The notes: generated by a model from the sequence alone, not told the origin. A DNA stretch of 64,000 nucleotides from JAJDXO01 sp965207535 (GCA_965207535.1 CBDBMR010000016.1:496001-560000), one strand, 5' to 3'; counted from the first letter of the stretch, positions 8,538 through 18,415 are shown. Numbers and translations: made by a program.

Positions 8538-8623
8538 GGAATTGGTTTGGGCGTCCCCCCTCCCCTGAGGGTGCGGCCGCACGTTTCCCGTTATGGCGGG
8601 AAGTGCTAACATGACCGCCTGTC

Positions 8624-9208
8624 ATGGAGGAGGCGGTGATCGCCAAGCCATTTACCGAGACCGACCGGGACCGGCTCCGCAATCTGCTCGAGCTGGCCGA
8701 AAGCAGTCCGTTCCCGGGCGAGCGGGACAATGCTCTGGCGGCAGCCAAGCGGTTGGCCGAACGGTATGACATGAGCCTTGAGGAAGCGGCGTCCTGGCGA
8801 CCGGATCGTCAACGGGCGTCGGGCCCGGCAGGCCCGTCAGGCCCGTCAGGCCGGCACACGGCAATGGATGGGGATTTCGTCAGCCCGTTCGTCTATCGGC
8901 CGGACCGCAAGACCGCGGATCGCTGGCAACGGACCTCACTCGATCCGGCAGCCCAGGAGGCCGAGAAGAAACGTTGGGAAGAGGCCGTCAGCGCGGCCCG
9001 GCAGCGGGGTCTCGACGGCGGAGAAAAAAGCGAAACCGAAAGGTTCGGCACCCGGCGCCCCAACAGCCGGTCCCGGCGCAACCCGATCGCCCACGCCACG
9101 GTGCTCCTCAAGGAAACGTCACTCCCCTTTGAGGAGATTGCCGATATCACCGGTCTCGACATCTACGACGTGATCGCGATGAAGCTGAAGCTTCGGGCCG
9201 CCGCGTAA
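8624..9208 (+). CDS. DUF2786-domain protein
   Basis: Hypothetical protein of 194 residues. Residues about 12-60 (LLELAESSPFPGERDNALAA, then KRLAERYDMSLEEAA) match the DUF2786 pattern found in small bacterial and phage proteins of unknown role. A low-complexity GPAGPSGPSG stretch, encoded by 9-bp tandem repeats at 8822-8848, links it to a charged middle. The last 35 residues (LLKETSLPFEEIADITGLDI, then YDVIAMKLKLR) look like a helix-turn-helix of the kind that recognises DNA. It stands alone between the aldolase gene and the convergent MFS gene. A DNA-binding role is an inference. Confidence 0.6.
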   Translation: MEEAVIAKPFTETDRDRLRNLLELAESSPFPGERDNALAAAKRLAERYDMSLEEAASWRPDRQRASGPAGPSGPSGRHTAMDGDFVSPFVYRPDRKTADRWQRTSLDPAAQEAEKKRWEEAVSAARQRGLDGGEKSETERFGTRRPNSRSRRNPIAHATVLLKETSLPFEEIADITGLDIYDVIAMKLKLRAAA

Positions 9209-9244
9209 CTCAGGCCCGTATCTCAGGCCCGTATCTCAGGCCCG
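9209..9244. repeat. 13-bp tandem repeat at convergent gene ends
   Basis: The unit CTCAGGCCCGTAT occurs twice exactly (9209-9221, 9222-9234) and a third time partially (9235-9244). It begins right after the DUF2786 stop and runs into the stop region of the convergent MFS gene, so it has extended or replaced that gene's 3' end. Confidence 0.85.
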
Positions 9245-10483
9245 GCCGGCTTCCATATCAGGCGCTTCTCTCAACAGAGCGCGCCGCGCCAACAACCAGC
9301 ACGCCAGCCCGACCAACATCGCACCGACGATCGCCGGCTGCAGGCCCGCCCATTCGGCCACCGACCCCAACAGCAGCGATCCCACCGCCGGAAGCCCGAC
9401 CGCGATGCCGGTGGTCAGGCTGATGACCCGCCCGCGCATCTGCACGTCCGCGGCGTTTTGGACCAACGATTGCGATCCCACGGCGACGATGATCATGGAC
9501 AGGCCGGCGCCGAACAGCAGGACAGCCCCGGCGGCGAAGTTGGCCGTCAGGGCCGATACCATCAACACGCCATAGGTCGAGAAAAGCCCCCACACCATGT
9601 ACCGGCCCATGCCGCTGTTCCGGCCGCGGATCGCCAGATAGACCCCCGCCAGGAGGGAACCCGCGCCGGAGGTCCACTGAAGGATCGTATATCCGGTGGG
9701 GTCATCGCCCTTTCCGTAAAAGACTTCCGCGAACGCCGGCAACAGGTCGATATAGGGCCGGGCCAAAAGGTGCGCGGACGCCATCACCAGAACCACGACC
9801 AGGATCCCCCGTTGCGAGGCGATGTATCTGGCGCCCTCCAGGATATCCGAGAAAATGCCGCCGCCCCGCCCCGCCCGCATTTCCTGATAATCGAGACGGC
9901 CGAGCATGAAGGCGAAGAAGTAGAAGCAGAGGCCGTTCAGCAGGAAGGCGACGGAGATGTCCAGAAACTGAACCACCAGCGCGAACAGGATCGGCGCAAT
10001 GAACGGCCCGGCCTGGAACGATGTGGTGTTGATCGCGATGGCCGAGGACAAGTCCTCGCGGCTGTTGATCAGGCTGGGAACCATGGCCTGCCGCGACGGC
10101 AGATCGAAGCCGAGGGCGACGCCTTGAATAAATGCGAAGACCAGGAACCAGCGGATATCTTCGAGCCCATGGAGAACGGCGATGAACCAGACGATGGAAT
10201 TGGTTCCGCCGATCACCAGGGCGATGATCGCCGTGCGGCGAAGCCCGAACCTGTCGCCGACCGCGCCCGCCAATGGCGCCAACAAAGCTCCCGGTATCCG
10301 CGCCGCGAAAGCGACCAGGCCCAACCAGAACTCGCTTTCGGTAATGCTCCAAACCAGCCAGCCGATGGCCACCAGCTGGACCCAGAACCCGAGAACCGAG
10401 GTAATGTTACCGGTCCAATAGAGCCGGAAATTCCGGTTGGCGAACGCCCGGCCGATCCCCCCCAGCCTATTGCCTGATGTCAC
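9236..10483 (-). CDS. MFS transporter, enterobactin/arabinose-efflux-like
   Basis: Twelve-helix exporter of 415 residues when started at the GTG at 10483, preceded by GGAAAG. A longer reading frame upstream overlaps the divergent DsbA gene and shows no family sequence. The protein begins with the typical AFANRNFRLYWTGNITSVLG, has the motif-A loop AGAVGDRFGLRRTAI and a second-half loop RGRVISLTTGIAVGLP, as in the MFS_3 (Bcr/EntS-like) family. Substrate unknown. The 3' end lies in a 13-bp tandem repeat shared with the convergent DUF2786 gene. Confidence 0.82.
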   Translation of the reverse strand: MTSGNRLGGIGRAFANRNFRLYWTGNITSVLGFWVQLVAIGWLVWSITESEFWLGLVAFAARIPGALLAPLAGAVGDRFGLRRTAIIALVIGGTNSIVWFIAVLHGLEDIRWFLVFAFIQGVALGFDLPSRQAMVPSLINSREDLSSAIAINTTSFQAGPFIAPILFALVVQFLDISVAFLLNGLCFYFFAFMLGRLDYQEMRAGRGGGIFSDILEGARYIASQRGILVVVLVMASAHLLARPYIDLLPAFAEVFYGKGDDPTGYTILQWTSGAGSLLAGVYLAIRGRNSGMGRYMVWGLFSTYGVLMVSALTANFAAGAVLLFGAGLSMIIVAVGSQSLVQNAADVQMRGRVISLTTGIAVGLPAVGSLLLGSVAEWAGLQPAIVGAMLVGLACWLLARRALLREAPDMEAGRA

Positions 10484-10546
10484 CCCGTTCGCTTTCCGTA
10501 GTTGGCGCGCGGACGCCCGCGTCTTGTCCGGATCAAATTCTAGTGG

Positions 10547-11257
10547 TTGAATGCGCCCGAACAAGAACAACTCCAGACCGGGGCCGTCCGGGACATGCGG
10601 ATCGACATCGTCTTCGATACCATCTGCCCGTGGTGCTTCATCGGCAAACGCCGGTTGGAGGCGGCGCTGGAGGCGCGTCCGCACATTCAGGCCGATATCA
10701 GTTGGCACGCCTTTCTCCTGAACCCGGACATGCCGGCAGAGGGCATGGATCGGGAAGACTACATGCGGCTCAAATTCGGCGGCGAGACCCGCTCGCGCCG
10801 GGTCAACAATGCAATCGGCGCCGCCGGCCGGACCGCCGGCATCAGCTTCGAATTCGGCAACATCCGCCGGACCCCGAGCACCGTCGATTCGCACCGGCTG
10901 GTCCGGTTCGCCGGCCGGCAGGGGAAAGCCGGCGCCGCCGTCGAAGCCCTCTACGGCGCCTATTTCCTGAACGGCCGGGACATAGGAAACCGCTCGGTTC
11001 TGTTCCATATCGGGGAACGTCTTGGATTGGACGTGGACCAACTCAGGGCCTACATCTACAGCGATCTGGATATCGAGGACATCGGCGAGCAAAACGCCCG
11101 CGCCCACCGTCTCGGCATCTCGGGTGTCCCCGCCTTCATCGTCGATGGAGAGCTGTCCATCTCCGGCGCACAGGAACCGGCGGTGTTTCACCGCATCTTC
11201 GATGTCGCCGAGGAAATGCGGCGCGACCTGATGGTCGAGGGCACGCAGCCGGTTTAG
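10547..11257 (+). CDS. DsbA-family oxidoreductase, FrnE-like
   Basis: Cytoplasmic thioredoxin-fold protein of 236 residues with the active site FDTICPWCFIGKRRLEAALE and the cis-Pro loop GVSGVPAFIVDG, which define the FrnE/2-hydroxychromene-2-carboxylate isomerase branch. No signal peptide is seen, so it acts in the cytosol, where relatives work as disulfide isomerases in stress or as polyketide oxidoreductases. The first 16 residues before MRIDIVFDTICPW are not conserved in the family; a start at MRIDIV is possible. Divergent from the MFS gene (63 bp) and convergent with mfd across a palindrome-rich gap. Confidence 0.88.
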   Translation: MNAPEQEQLQTGAVRDMRIDIVFDTICPWCFIGKRRLEAALEARPHIQADISWHAFLLNPDMPAEGMDREDYMRLKFGGETRSRRVNNAIGAAGRTAGISFEFGNIRRTPSTVDSHRLVRFAGRQGKAGAAVEALYGAYFLNGRDIGNRSVLFHIGERLGLDVDQLRAYIYSDLDIEDIGEQNARAHRLGISGVPAFIVDGELSISGAQEPAVFHRIFDVAEEMRRDLMVEGTQPV

Positions 11258-11366
11258 GGAAGCGGTGGTCTAGTTATTTCGCGAGTTACGGGCTGTCGGG
11301 GAGGCCATGGTGTCAACCAAACATACCCCCCCACCCTCGACGCCCGGCTGCTTGCCGGCCGTCTCG

Positions 11367-11430
11367 ACCTCCCCCTCCAGGGGGGAGGTGGACCAAACCA
11401 ACTATTCCCTCCCCCCTTCGAGGGGGAGGG
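11367..11430. repeat. C/G-rich palindromes between DsbA gene and mfd
   Basis: Two hairpins, 11367-11389 (ACCTCCCCC arms, loop TCCA) and 11407-11430 (CCCTCCCCC arms, loop TTCGA), of the same family as those at 8341-8537. They lie between two convergent genes and may protect both transcript ends. Confidence 0.8.
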
Positions 11431-11465
11431 TCAGGGAGGGGGGTACGGATGGACAGAGACCGCCG

Positions 11466-14400
11466 CTACGTTGCCGCCGCCGCGATTGCCGAGAGCTCCT
11501 GCGCCAGGTAGCGGACGCCGTCGAAGCGTTCGGGCGCCGTTTCCCATCTCCGCATGAAGACCAGGCTATGATCCGGGCGCAGCTTGGCCGTACCGGCCTG
11601 CGAGGTGATGAACTCGACCAGTCCGGCCGGATTGGCGAATTCGTTTTTTCGGAACGAAACCACGGCCCCCTTGGGACCGGCCTCGATCTTCTCCACCCCG
11701 GCCGACCGGCAGACGGATTTCAGCGCAACAACCTGCAGCAGGTTCTCCACCTCGTCCGGCAAGGACCCGAACCGGTCGATCATCTCGGCGGCGATCGCCT
11801 CGATTTCGCCGGCCGACCGGACATTGCCGAGCCGCCGATAGAGCGACAAACGCAGGCCCAGATCCGGCACATAGTCCGCCGGGATGAGCACCGGGATACC
11901 GGCATCGATCTGCGGCGACCAGTGATCGGTACTTTCGACGGCGCCGCCGGCATCGGCCTTGGCCTCCGCCACGGCTTCTTCGAGCATTTGCTGGTAGAGC
12001 TCGATGCCGACCTCGCGAATATGGCCCGACTGCTCTTCGCCCAGCAGATTGCCGGCGCCGCGAATATCCAGATCATGACTGGCGAGCATGAAGCCGGCGC
12101 CCAGCGAATCCAGGGTCTGCATCACCTCCAGGCGCCGCTCGGCCGTCGCCGCCAACAGCTGGTTCGGCGACAGGGCAAGATAGGCGTAGGCCCGGACCTT
12201 GGACCGCCCGACCCGGCCGCGCAGCTGATAAAGCTGGGCCAATCCGAACATGTCGGCGCGGTGGATGACGATGGTATTGGCCGCCGGCAAATCAAGGCCG
12301 GACTCGACGATATTCGTGGACAGAAGCACGTCGTAACCGCCGTCGTAGAATTCCGTCATCACCTCTTCGAGCCTGGCCGCTGCCATCCGGCCGTGCGCGA
12401 CGGCGATGCGGGCTTCCGGGACCAGTTCCTCCAAGGTCTCCGCCACCCGCGCCAGGTCGTCGATCCGCGGACAGACGTAAAACACCTGCCCGCCGCGATA
12501 GCGTTCACGCTGGATGGCTTCGCGGATTACCATGGGATCGAACGGAAGCACGAATGTCCGGACCGCCAGCCGGTCCACCGGCGGCGTGGTGATCAGGCTC
12601 ATCTCCCGGACGCCGGTGAGCGCCATCTGCAGGGTCCGGGGGATCGGGGTCGCGGTCAGGGTGAGCACATGGACATCGGTGCGCAGCGCCTTCAGCCGTT
12701 CCTTGTGCGCTACCCCGAAATGCTGCTCCTCGTCGATGACCAGCAGGCCGAGGCGCTCGATGCGGATGGACTTGGCCAGCAGCGCGTGGGTACCGATGAC
12801 GATGTCGAGGGTGCCGTCCGCGAGACCCATGCGCACATCCTCGGCATCCTTGGCGCCGACCAGCCGGGATAGCTGGGCGACCCGGATGGGGAAGTGGGCG
12901 AAGCGCTGGGCAAAGACCTGATAGTGCTGGCGCGCCAGCAGGGTCGTCGGGACCACCACGGCCACCTGTCTGCCCGACAGGGCCGCCACGAAGGCCGCCC
13001 GCAAGGCCACTTCGGTCTTGCCGAATCCGACGTCGCCGCAGATCAGCCGGTCCATGGGTTTGCCGGCCGCCAGATCGTCGATCACATCGGCGATCGCCTG
13101 GAGCTGGTCTTCGGTCTCTTCATATGTGAAGCCGGCGCAAAACTCGTCATAGGCGCCGTCCTGGGGCGCCATCACCTCGGCCGGGCGCAGTTCGCGGGCG
13201 GCGGCCACCTGGATCAGCTGGTCGGCCATCTCCCGGATGCGTTTCTTGAGTTGGGCCTTGCGCGCTTGCCAGCCAGCCCCGCCGAGGCGGTCCAGTTTGA
13301 CGCCGGAGCTCTCGTCGCCGTACCGGGACAGAACATCGATGTTCTCCACCGGCACGAACAGCTTGTCGCCGCCGTCATAGTCGACGCGCAGGCAATCGTG
13401 CGGCGCGCTGGCGACATCGAGGGCGATCAGTTCCCGGTACCGGCCAAGTCCGTGCTCCAGGTGAACCACCAGATCGCCCGCCGCCAGGGCGGAAGTTTCG
13501 GCAATGAAGTTCTCCGGACGAATGCGCCGCCGCGCCCGCACCCGCAACCGTTCGCCGAGAATGTCCTGCTCGCTGACCAAGGCGATGCCGGGGGCGGTAA
13601 ATCCGCGGGCAAGGTCGAGCACGGCGGTGGCGATCGCGGACGCCCCGGGACTCCCGTCCGGAGACCAATGCTCCCCCGCCGGCCGGCTGTCGATCCCATG
13701 CTCCGCGAGGATGCCGGCGATGCGCTCCCGCGAGCCTTCGGAGACGCAGCCGACCAGGACCCGCCGGCCGCCGCGTTGGAGTTCGGCAAGGTGGCCGCGG
13801 ACCACATCGAACACATTGACGTCGGTCCGTGCCCGGGCGTCGGCGAAATCGCGCCCCGGCCGGCCTCCCGCATCGAGCATGCTTTCCGACCCCTCGGGCG
13901 CGGCGAACGGCGTCAGCTGCAGGGCCACCCGCCTTTCGAGCGCCGCCTGCCATTCGGCCGGCGGGACATAGAGCCGGTCGGCCGGCAGCGGGTTGTAGAC
14001 GGTCTCCTCGCCGGCGATGCCGCCGCCTCGAATCTCCACCCGCGCGGCATGGCATTCGGAAATCAGCTCCCACCGGGCTTCCGCCGCCTCGCCGCTTTGG
14101 TGATCGAGGATCACCGGAATGTCCTCGGCGTATGCCATGAAGCTGGTGAGTTCGCCCGCGAACAGGGGCAGCCAATGCTCCATTCCCGCCTGCCGGCGGC
14201 CGGCGGAAATCGACTCGTAGAGATGATCGTTCTTGACCGGTGCGCCGAACAGCTCCCGATAGCCGGTCCGGAACGCCACCACGCTTTCCTCGGTCAACTG
14301 AAGCTCGCTGACCGGTTTCACCTCGAACGCGCCCACCTTCTCGACGGTCCGCTGACTGAAGGGCTCGAACGTCCGGATGCTCTCCAATTCCTCGTCGAAA

Positions 14401-14954
14401 AAATCGAGCCGGAGGGGCGCCGCCGCCCCCGGCGGAAACAGATCGACAATGCCGCCCCGGACCGCGTACTCGCCGGGCTCCATGACCACTTCGGCCCGGC
14501 CGAAGCCGTTCGCGGCGAGGAAGTCGAGGATGGCGGACCGGCCGGCATCCGGGCCCGGTCTCACGGTCAGGGAGGAGCCCATGAACAATTCCGGGGCCGG
14601 CACCCGCTGCAAGACCGCCGCGATGGTCGTGACCACCACCCGGGGCCCGGCCGCGTCGCCGCCGGCGAGTTCGGTGAGCGCATTGACCCGCGCCGCAAGG
14701 ATGTCCGGGCGGGGCGAAACACGGTCATAGGGAAGACAATCCCAGGCGGGAAACGAGACGATCTCCGTCGCCGGCGCGAAAAACCGGAGCGAATCGATCA
14801 CCGTCGCCATGCGCCGGTCGTCGCGGGCGATGAACAGCACCCCCGGCCCGTCTTGAGCCATCGACGCCAGCACGCACGCATCGAATCCTTCCGGCGCGCC
14901 CGACAAAAGGGTACGGCCGGGGCTGTCCGGTATGTCGATCCGATCGAGCAGCAT
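11466..14954 (-). CDS. mfd: Transcription-repair coupling factor Mfd
   Basis: DNA translocase of 1162 residues that removes stalled RNA polymerase and recruits UvrA. The N-terminal UvrB-like region (GAPEGFDACVLASMA) is followed by the RNA-polymerase interaction region (LAAGDLVVHLEHGLGRYREL, as in CarD-like RID domains) and the RecG-like motor with Walker A LICGDVGFGKTEVALRAAF, DEAH box VIDEEQHFGVAHKERLK, motif III TLTATPIPRTLQMAL and motif VI QLRGRVGRSKVRAYAY. The C-terminal TRCF domain is present, so the protein is full length. Its ATG shares one base with the sdhE stop (TGATG), so the two are co-translated. Confidence 0.97.
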   Translation of the reverse strand: MLLDRIDIPDSPGRTLLSGAPEGFDACVLASMAQDGPGVLFIARDDRRMATVIDSLRFFAPATEIVSFPAWDCLPYDRVSPRPDILAARVNALTELAGGDAAGPRVVVTTIAAVLQRVPAPELFMGSSLTVRPGPDAGRSAILDFLAANGFGRAEVVMEPGEYAVRGGIVDLFPPGAAAPLRLDFFDEELESIRTFEPFSQRTVEKVGAFEVKPVSELQLTEESVVAFRTGYRELFGAPVKNDHLYESISAGRRQAGMEHWLPLFAGELTSFMAYAEDIPVILDHQSGEAAEARWELISECHAARVEIRGGGIAGEETVYNPLPADRLYVPPAEWQAALERRVALQLTPFAAPEGSESMLDAGGRPGRDFADARARTDVNVFDVVRGHLAELQRGGRRVLVGCVSEGSRERIAGILAEHGIDSRPAGEHWSPDGSPGASAIATAVLDLARGFTAPGIALVSEQDILGERLRVRARRRIRPENFIAETSALAAGDLVVHLEHGLGRYRELIALDVASAPHDCLRVDYDGGDKLFVPVENIDVLSRYGDESSGVKLDRLGGAGWQARKAQLKKRIREMADQLIQVAAARELRPAEVMAPQDGAYDEFCAGFTYEETEDQLQAIADVIDDLAAGKPMDRLICGDVGFGKTEVALRAAFVAALSGRQVAVVVPTTLLARQHYQVFAQRFAHFPIRVAQLSRLVGAKDAEDVRMGLADGTLDIVIGTHALLAKSIRIERLGLLVIDEEQHFGVAHKERLKALRTDVHVLTLTATPIPRTLQMALTGVREMSLITTPPVDRLAVRTFVLPFDPMVIREAIQRERYRGGQVFYVCPRIDDLARVAETLEELVPEARIAVAHGRMAAARLEEVMTEFYDGGYDVLLSTNIVESGLDLPAANTIVIHRADMFGLAQLYQLRGRVGRSKVRAYAYLALSPNQLLAATAERRLEVMQTLDSLGAGFMLASHDLDIRGAGNLLGEEQSGHIREVGIELYQQMLEEAVAEAKADAGGAVESTDHWSPQIDAGIPVLIPADYVPDLGLRLSLYRRLGNVRSAGEIEAIAAEMIDRFGSLPDEVENLLQVVALKSVCRSAGVEKIEAGPKGAVVSFRKNEFANPAGLVEFITSQAGTAKLRPDHSLVFMRRWETAPERFDGVRYLAQELSAIAAAAT

Positions 14955-15205
14955 CAGAGTGATCGGGTATAACTCAAGAGGCGGTCCATGATGCCGCCCT
15001 GCCGGTCCGCGGGGATGTCTTCCTTCCCGGTGAGCCAGTTCATCAGGTCGACGTCGGACTCGTCGAGAACGCGTTCAAACGCCGTCAGTTCGTCCTCGTT
15101 CAGTCCGGCCAGATATTCCCCGGCAAAGCCGCCCATCAATCGGTCGGCTTCCTTGGTTCCACGGTGGGTGGCCCGGTACATCAGCCGTTTCCGAATTGCA
15201 TCCAT
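14954..15205 (-). CDS. sdhE: Succinate dehydrogenase assembly factor SdhE
   Basis: Small soluble protein of 83 residues of the SdhE/YgfY/Sdh5 family (DUF339), which promotes covalent flavinylation of SdhA. It has the family motif RGTKEADRLMG near the N-terminus (canonical RGxxE) and the conserved C-terminal DLMNWLTGKED. Located between the divergent recG gene and mfd; its stop overlaps the mfd start by 1 nt. The mfd-sdhE-recG neighbourhood is typical for alphaproteobacteria. Confidence 0.95.
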   Translation of the reverse strand: MDAIRKRLMYRATHRGTKEADRLMGGFAGEYLAGLNEDELTAFERVLDESDVDLMNWLTGKEDIPADRQGGIMDRLLSYTRSL

Positions 15206-15287
15206 TTCACCGGCCGCCAGCCTATACTCGCTCTCGGGCCCAGGATATAAATCGTCCAGGGGCTCCTGTCAGCCCCGGCACAGGTTT

Positions 15288-17369
15288 ATGAGACCCGACA
15301 TCCTGTTTCCCATCTTCGCCCCCGTCACCTCCTTGAAAGGGGTCGGGCCGAGGATTGCCAAGCTGATCGAGGGGATTGCCGGCCCTCACGTCGCCGATCT
15401 GTTCTGGCACCTGCCGAGCGGTCTGATCGACCGCCGGTTCGCGCCGAGGATCGCCGATGCGCCGTCCGGCGTTGTCGCGACGATCACGGTGGACGTGCTG
15501 TCCCATCACCCGCCGCCCAACCGGCGCCTGCCCTACAAAATCACCTGCGAGGACGAGACAGGCCGCATGTCGCTGGTCTTTTTTCATGCCCGCGCCGATT
15601 ACCTGAACCAGATCCTGCCCGAGGGCGAGACGCGGGTCGTCAGCGGCAAGGTCGAGCGCTTCAACGATGAAATCCAGATGGCCCACCCGGATCACGTGGG
15701 CACCCCGGCGGAGCGCGACAAGCTTCAGGCGGTCGAGCCGGTCTATCCGCTGACCCAGGGCCTGTCCCTGAAAGTGCTGTCCAAGGCGATCGGCGGCGCC
15801 CTCCCCCTGGCGCCTGACCTCCCCGAGTGGCTCGATCCGGCATTTAAGGAGAAACATTCCTGGCCCGCCTGGCGGGAGGCGCTGGAAACCCTGCACAGCC
15901 CCGAAACCGAAGATGATCTGTCGCCGGAAACGCCGGCACGCTCCCGGCTCGCCTACGACGAACTGCTCGCCAACCAGCTGGCGCTGGCTCTGGTGCGGGC
16001 GCATATGCGGCGCGTGCGGGGACGTTCCACGACCGGAACGGGGGTGCTCCGGAACAAGGTCCTGGCCGCCCTCCCCTGGCGGCTGACCGACTCCCAATCC
16101 CGGGCGCTCGACGAGATCACGGCGGATATGGCATCGGAAGCCCGCATGCATCGGCTGCTGCAGGGTGACGTGGGCTCCGGCAAGACGGTGGTTGCGCTTC
16201 TGTCCATGCTGGCGGCGGTCGAGGATGGCGGCCAGGCGGTGATACTCGCGCCGACGGAAATTCTGGCCCGCCAGCACCTGGCGACCATCCAGCCCTTGGC
16301 CGACGCCGCGGGCATCCGGGCGGAGATCCTGACCGGGCGGGAAAAAGGCAAGAACCGGGACGGCATCCTGGCGCGGCTGGCCGACGGGACGGCCTCGATC
16401 GCGGTGGGTACCCATGCCCTGATCCAGACGGGGGTGGAATTCGACAAACTGAGCATGGCGGTCATCGATGAACAGCACCGCTTCGGTGTTCACCAGCGGC
16501 TCCTGCTGGCCAAAAAGGGAGCGGCCGTCGATATTCTGGTGATGACGGCAACGCCTATTCCCCGGACCCTGATGCTCACCGCCTATGGCGACATGGAGGT
16601 CTCGAAGCTCTTGGAAAAGCCCGCCGGTCGCCGGCCCATCGACACCCGGACCATTCCGCTTTCGCGGTTGTCCGAGGTGACCGCCGCCATCCGGCGGGCG
16701 CTCGAGACGGATGCCCGGATTTATTGGGTCTGCCCGCTGGTCGAGGAATCGGAGAAGATCGACCTGTCCGCGGCCGAGGACCGCGCCGAGCAGTTGCGCC
16801 GGCAGTTCGGGGACCGGGTGATGCTGGTCCACGGCCGGATGAAGGGCGCCGAAAAGGACAAGGTGATGGCTGCGTTCGCCGAGGGAAGCGCCCGCATCCT
16901 GGTGGCGACCACCGTCATCGAGGTGGGTGTGGACGTCCCCGAAGCAACCATCATGGTGGTCGAACACGCCGAACGCTTCGGGCTGGCCCAACTGCATCAG
17001 CTTCGCGGCCGCATCGGCCGGGGCGACAAACCGTCCACCTGCCTGCTGCTCTACGGCGACGGGCTGACCGAGACCGCCCGGTCGCGGCTCAAAATCCTGC
17101 GTGAATCCGAAGACGGCTTCCGGATCGCCGAGGAGGATCTGCGGCTCAGGGGCGCCGGCGAACTCCTGGGAACCCGGCAAAGCGGCTTGCCCGAGTTCCG
17201 TATCGCCGATCTCGCCGTTCACGGCGACCTGCTCGCCGCCGCCCGGGACGACGCGCAGCTGATTCTCAACCGCAATCCCGGCTTGCGGAACGAGCGGGGC
17301 GAGGCCTTGCGAACATTGTTGTATCTGTTCGAGCGGGATGCGGCGGTGCGGTTTATTCGCTCGGGCTAG
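15288..17369 (+). CDS. recG: ATP-dependent DNA helicase RecG
   Basis: Branch-migration helicase of 693 residues from the ATG at 15288; the longer open frame upstream overlaps sdhE and is not conserved. The N-terminal wedge/OB domain begins PVTSLKGVGPRIAKLIEGIA. Motor motifs are Walker A LLQGDVGSGKTVVALLSML, motif II VIDEQHRFGV, motif III MTATPIPRTL and motif VI QLRGRIGRGDKPSTCLLLY, followed by the RecG C-terminal LRGAGELLGTRQSG. It processes stalled forks and Holliday junctions. The 3' end overlaps the convergent DUF502 gene by 17 bp. Confidence 0.97.
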   Translation: MRPDILFPIFAPVTSLKGVGPRIAKLIEGIAGPHVADLFWHLPSGLIDRRFAPRIADAPSGVVATITVDVLSHHPPPNRRLPYKITCEDETGRMSLVFFHARADYLNQILPEGETRVVSGKVERFNDEIQMAHPDHVGTPAERDKLQAVEPVYPLTQGLSLKVLSKAIGGALPLAPDLPEWLDPAFKEKHSWPAWREALETLHSPETEDDLSPETPARSRLAYDELLANQLALALVRAHMRRVRGRSTTGTGVLRNKVLAALPWRLTDSQSRALDEITADMASEARMHRLLQGDVGSGKTVVALLSMLAAVEDGGQAVILAPTEILARQHLATIQPLADAAGIRAEILTGREKGKNRDGILARLADGTASIAVGTHALIQTGVEFDKLSMAVIDEQHRFGVHQRLLLAKKGAAVDILVMTATPIPRTLMLTAYGDMEVSKLLEKPAGRRPIDTRTIPLSRLSEVTAAIRRALETDARIYWVCPLVEESEKIDLSAAEDRAEQLRRQFGDRVMLVHGRMKGAEKDKVMAAFAEGSARILVATTVIEVGVDVPEATIMVVEHAERFGLAQLHQLRGRIGRGDKPSTCLLLYGDGLTETARSRLKILRESEDGFRIAEEDLRLRGAGELLGTRQSGLPEFRIADLAVHGDLLAAARDDAQLILNRNPGLRNERGEALRTLLYLFERDAAVRFIRSG

Positions 17370-18162
17370 GATCGCGCCCTTTGGGCACCAGCACCGGGGT
17401 TTTTTCCTTTTCCCGGAGCACGTCCAGGTCTTCATAGGTGGCGGATGAAACCCGCGGCGTGCGCTTCACCGATTCGGGCCGTTTATCCGGGGGTGTGACG
17501 ATGCCGCCGGAAATCACCATCTTGATCGCGTCCTCGACCGCCATGTCCAGATGCACCACGTCTTTCCTGGGGACGAAGAGCAGGAACCCGGAAGTCGGGT
17601 TCGGAGTGGTCGGCAGGAAGATGTTCACCGTCTCGTCCGCCGTCAGGTTCTGGACCTCTTCCTTGGTGGTCCCGGTGATAAAGCCGATCGCCCAGATACC
17701 GCGGCGGGGATATTCGACGAGGACCGCTTCGCGGAACGCCTGAGACTGCTGGGCGAGCACGGTCTCGAAGATTTGCTTGGTCGCGTTGTAAACGCTCCGG
17801 ATGACCGGCATCCGGTTGAGCAGCCCTTCGCCCGTCCGGACCAGGTAACGGCCCAACAGACCGGCCGTCAACGAACCGATCAAGGTCAAGCCGATCAGCA
17901 GGACCAGGAGGCCCAATCCGGGGATGGAAAACGGCAGGTAGGTCTCGGGATTGTACTGCGCCGGGATCAGAGGCGTAACGGTCTCATCGACCAGATTGAC
18001 AAACGCCCAGGCCACCCAGCCGGTAATGGCGATGGGCGCCGTCACCAGGACGCCGGCCAGGAAGTAACCTCTGATCCGCGCACCAAATCCGGTGCCGAAC
18101 CGCCGTCGCGCCCGAGCTCGTACTTGCTTCCTTCTGGCCTTGTCGCGTGGTTTCTTCGCCAT
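17353..18162 (-). CDS. DUF502 family membrane protein
   Basis: Inner-membrane protein of 269 residues, started at MAKKPRDKARRK (18162) after a strongly basic leader. Two membrane helices are visible (GYFLAGVLVTAPIAITGWVA and SIPGLGLLVLLIGLTLIGSL), followed by the DUF502 core with NRMPVIRSVYNATKQI and FLPTTPNPTSGFLLFVPRKD. Family members are widespread next to recG in alphaproteobacteria; their function is unknown. The last 17 bp overlap recG in the opposite orientation. Confidence 0.9.
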   Translation of the reverse strand: MAKKPRDKARRKQVRARARRRFGTGFGARIRGYFLAGVLVTAPIAITGWVAWAFVNLVDETVTPLIPAQYNPETYLPFSIPGLGLLVLLIGLTLIGSLTAGLLGRYLVRTGEGLLNRMPVIRSVYNATKQIFETVLAQQSQAFREAVLVEYPRRGIWAIGFITGTTKEEVQNLTADETVNIFLPTTPNPTSGFLLFVPRKDVVHLDMAVEDAIKMVISGGIVTPPDKRPESVKRTPRVSSATYEDLDVLREKEKTPVLVPKGRDPSPSE

Positions 18163-18415
18163 TGGCTGCCTCACCAAGATGCGGTGTCTCATTTGGGGCG
18201 GGCGGGAGTGTTATCAGTTATTTATCCGGCCTAAAGCGGAAAGCAACGGCCCCGCGCCGCCCGGCCCCAAAATACCCTCCGGCTCCCCGCCGGCAATCCG
18301 AGCAACAAATTTAGCGCACGTCAGGATACGCGATTCTGCTACAAGCATACCCGAAATTCAGGCGATTAAGCGACACCGGAAAACCGAAACCTCCGGTTTG
18401 CTGGAGTATCCGAAT

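Noticed and set aside
10484..11191. MFS protein of 651 residues starting within the DsbA gene
   Set aside because: The first 236 codons are antisense to a clear DsbA-type gene; the MFS fold starts at the GTG 10483.
15000..15287. RecG extended by about 100 residues at the N-terminus
   Set aside because: The upstream part overlaps sdhE on the other strand and has no family sequence; RecG normally begins near MRPDILFPIFAP.
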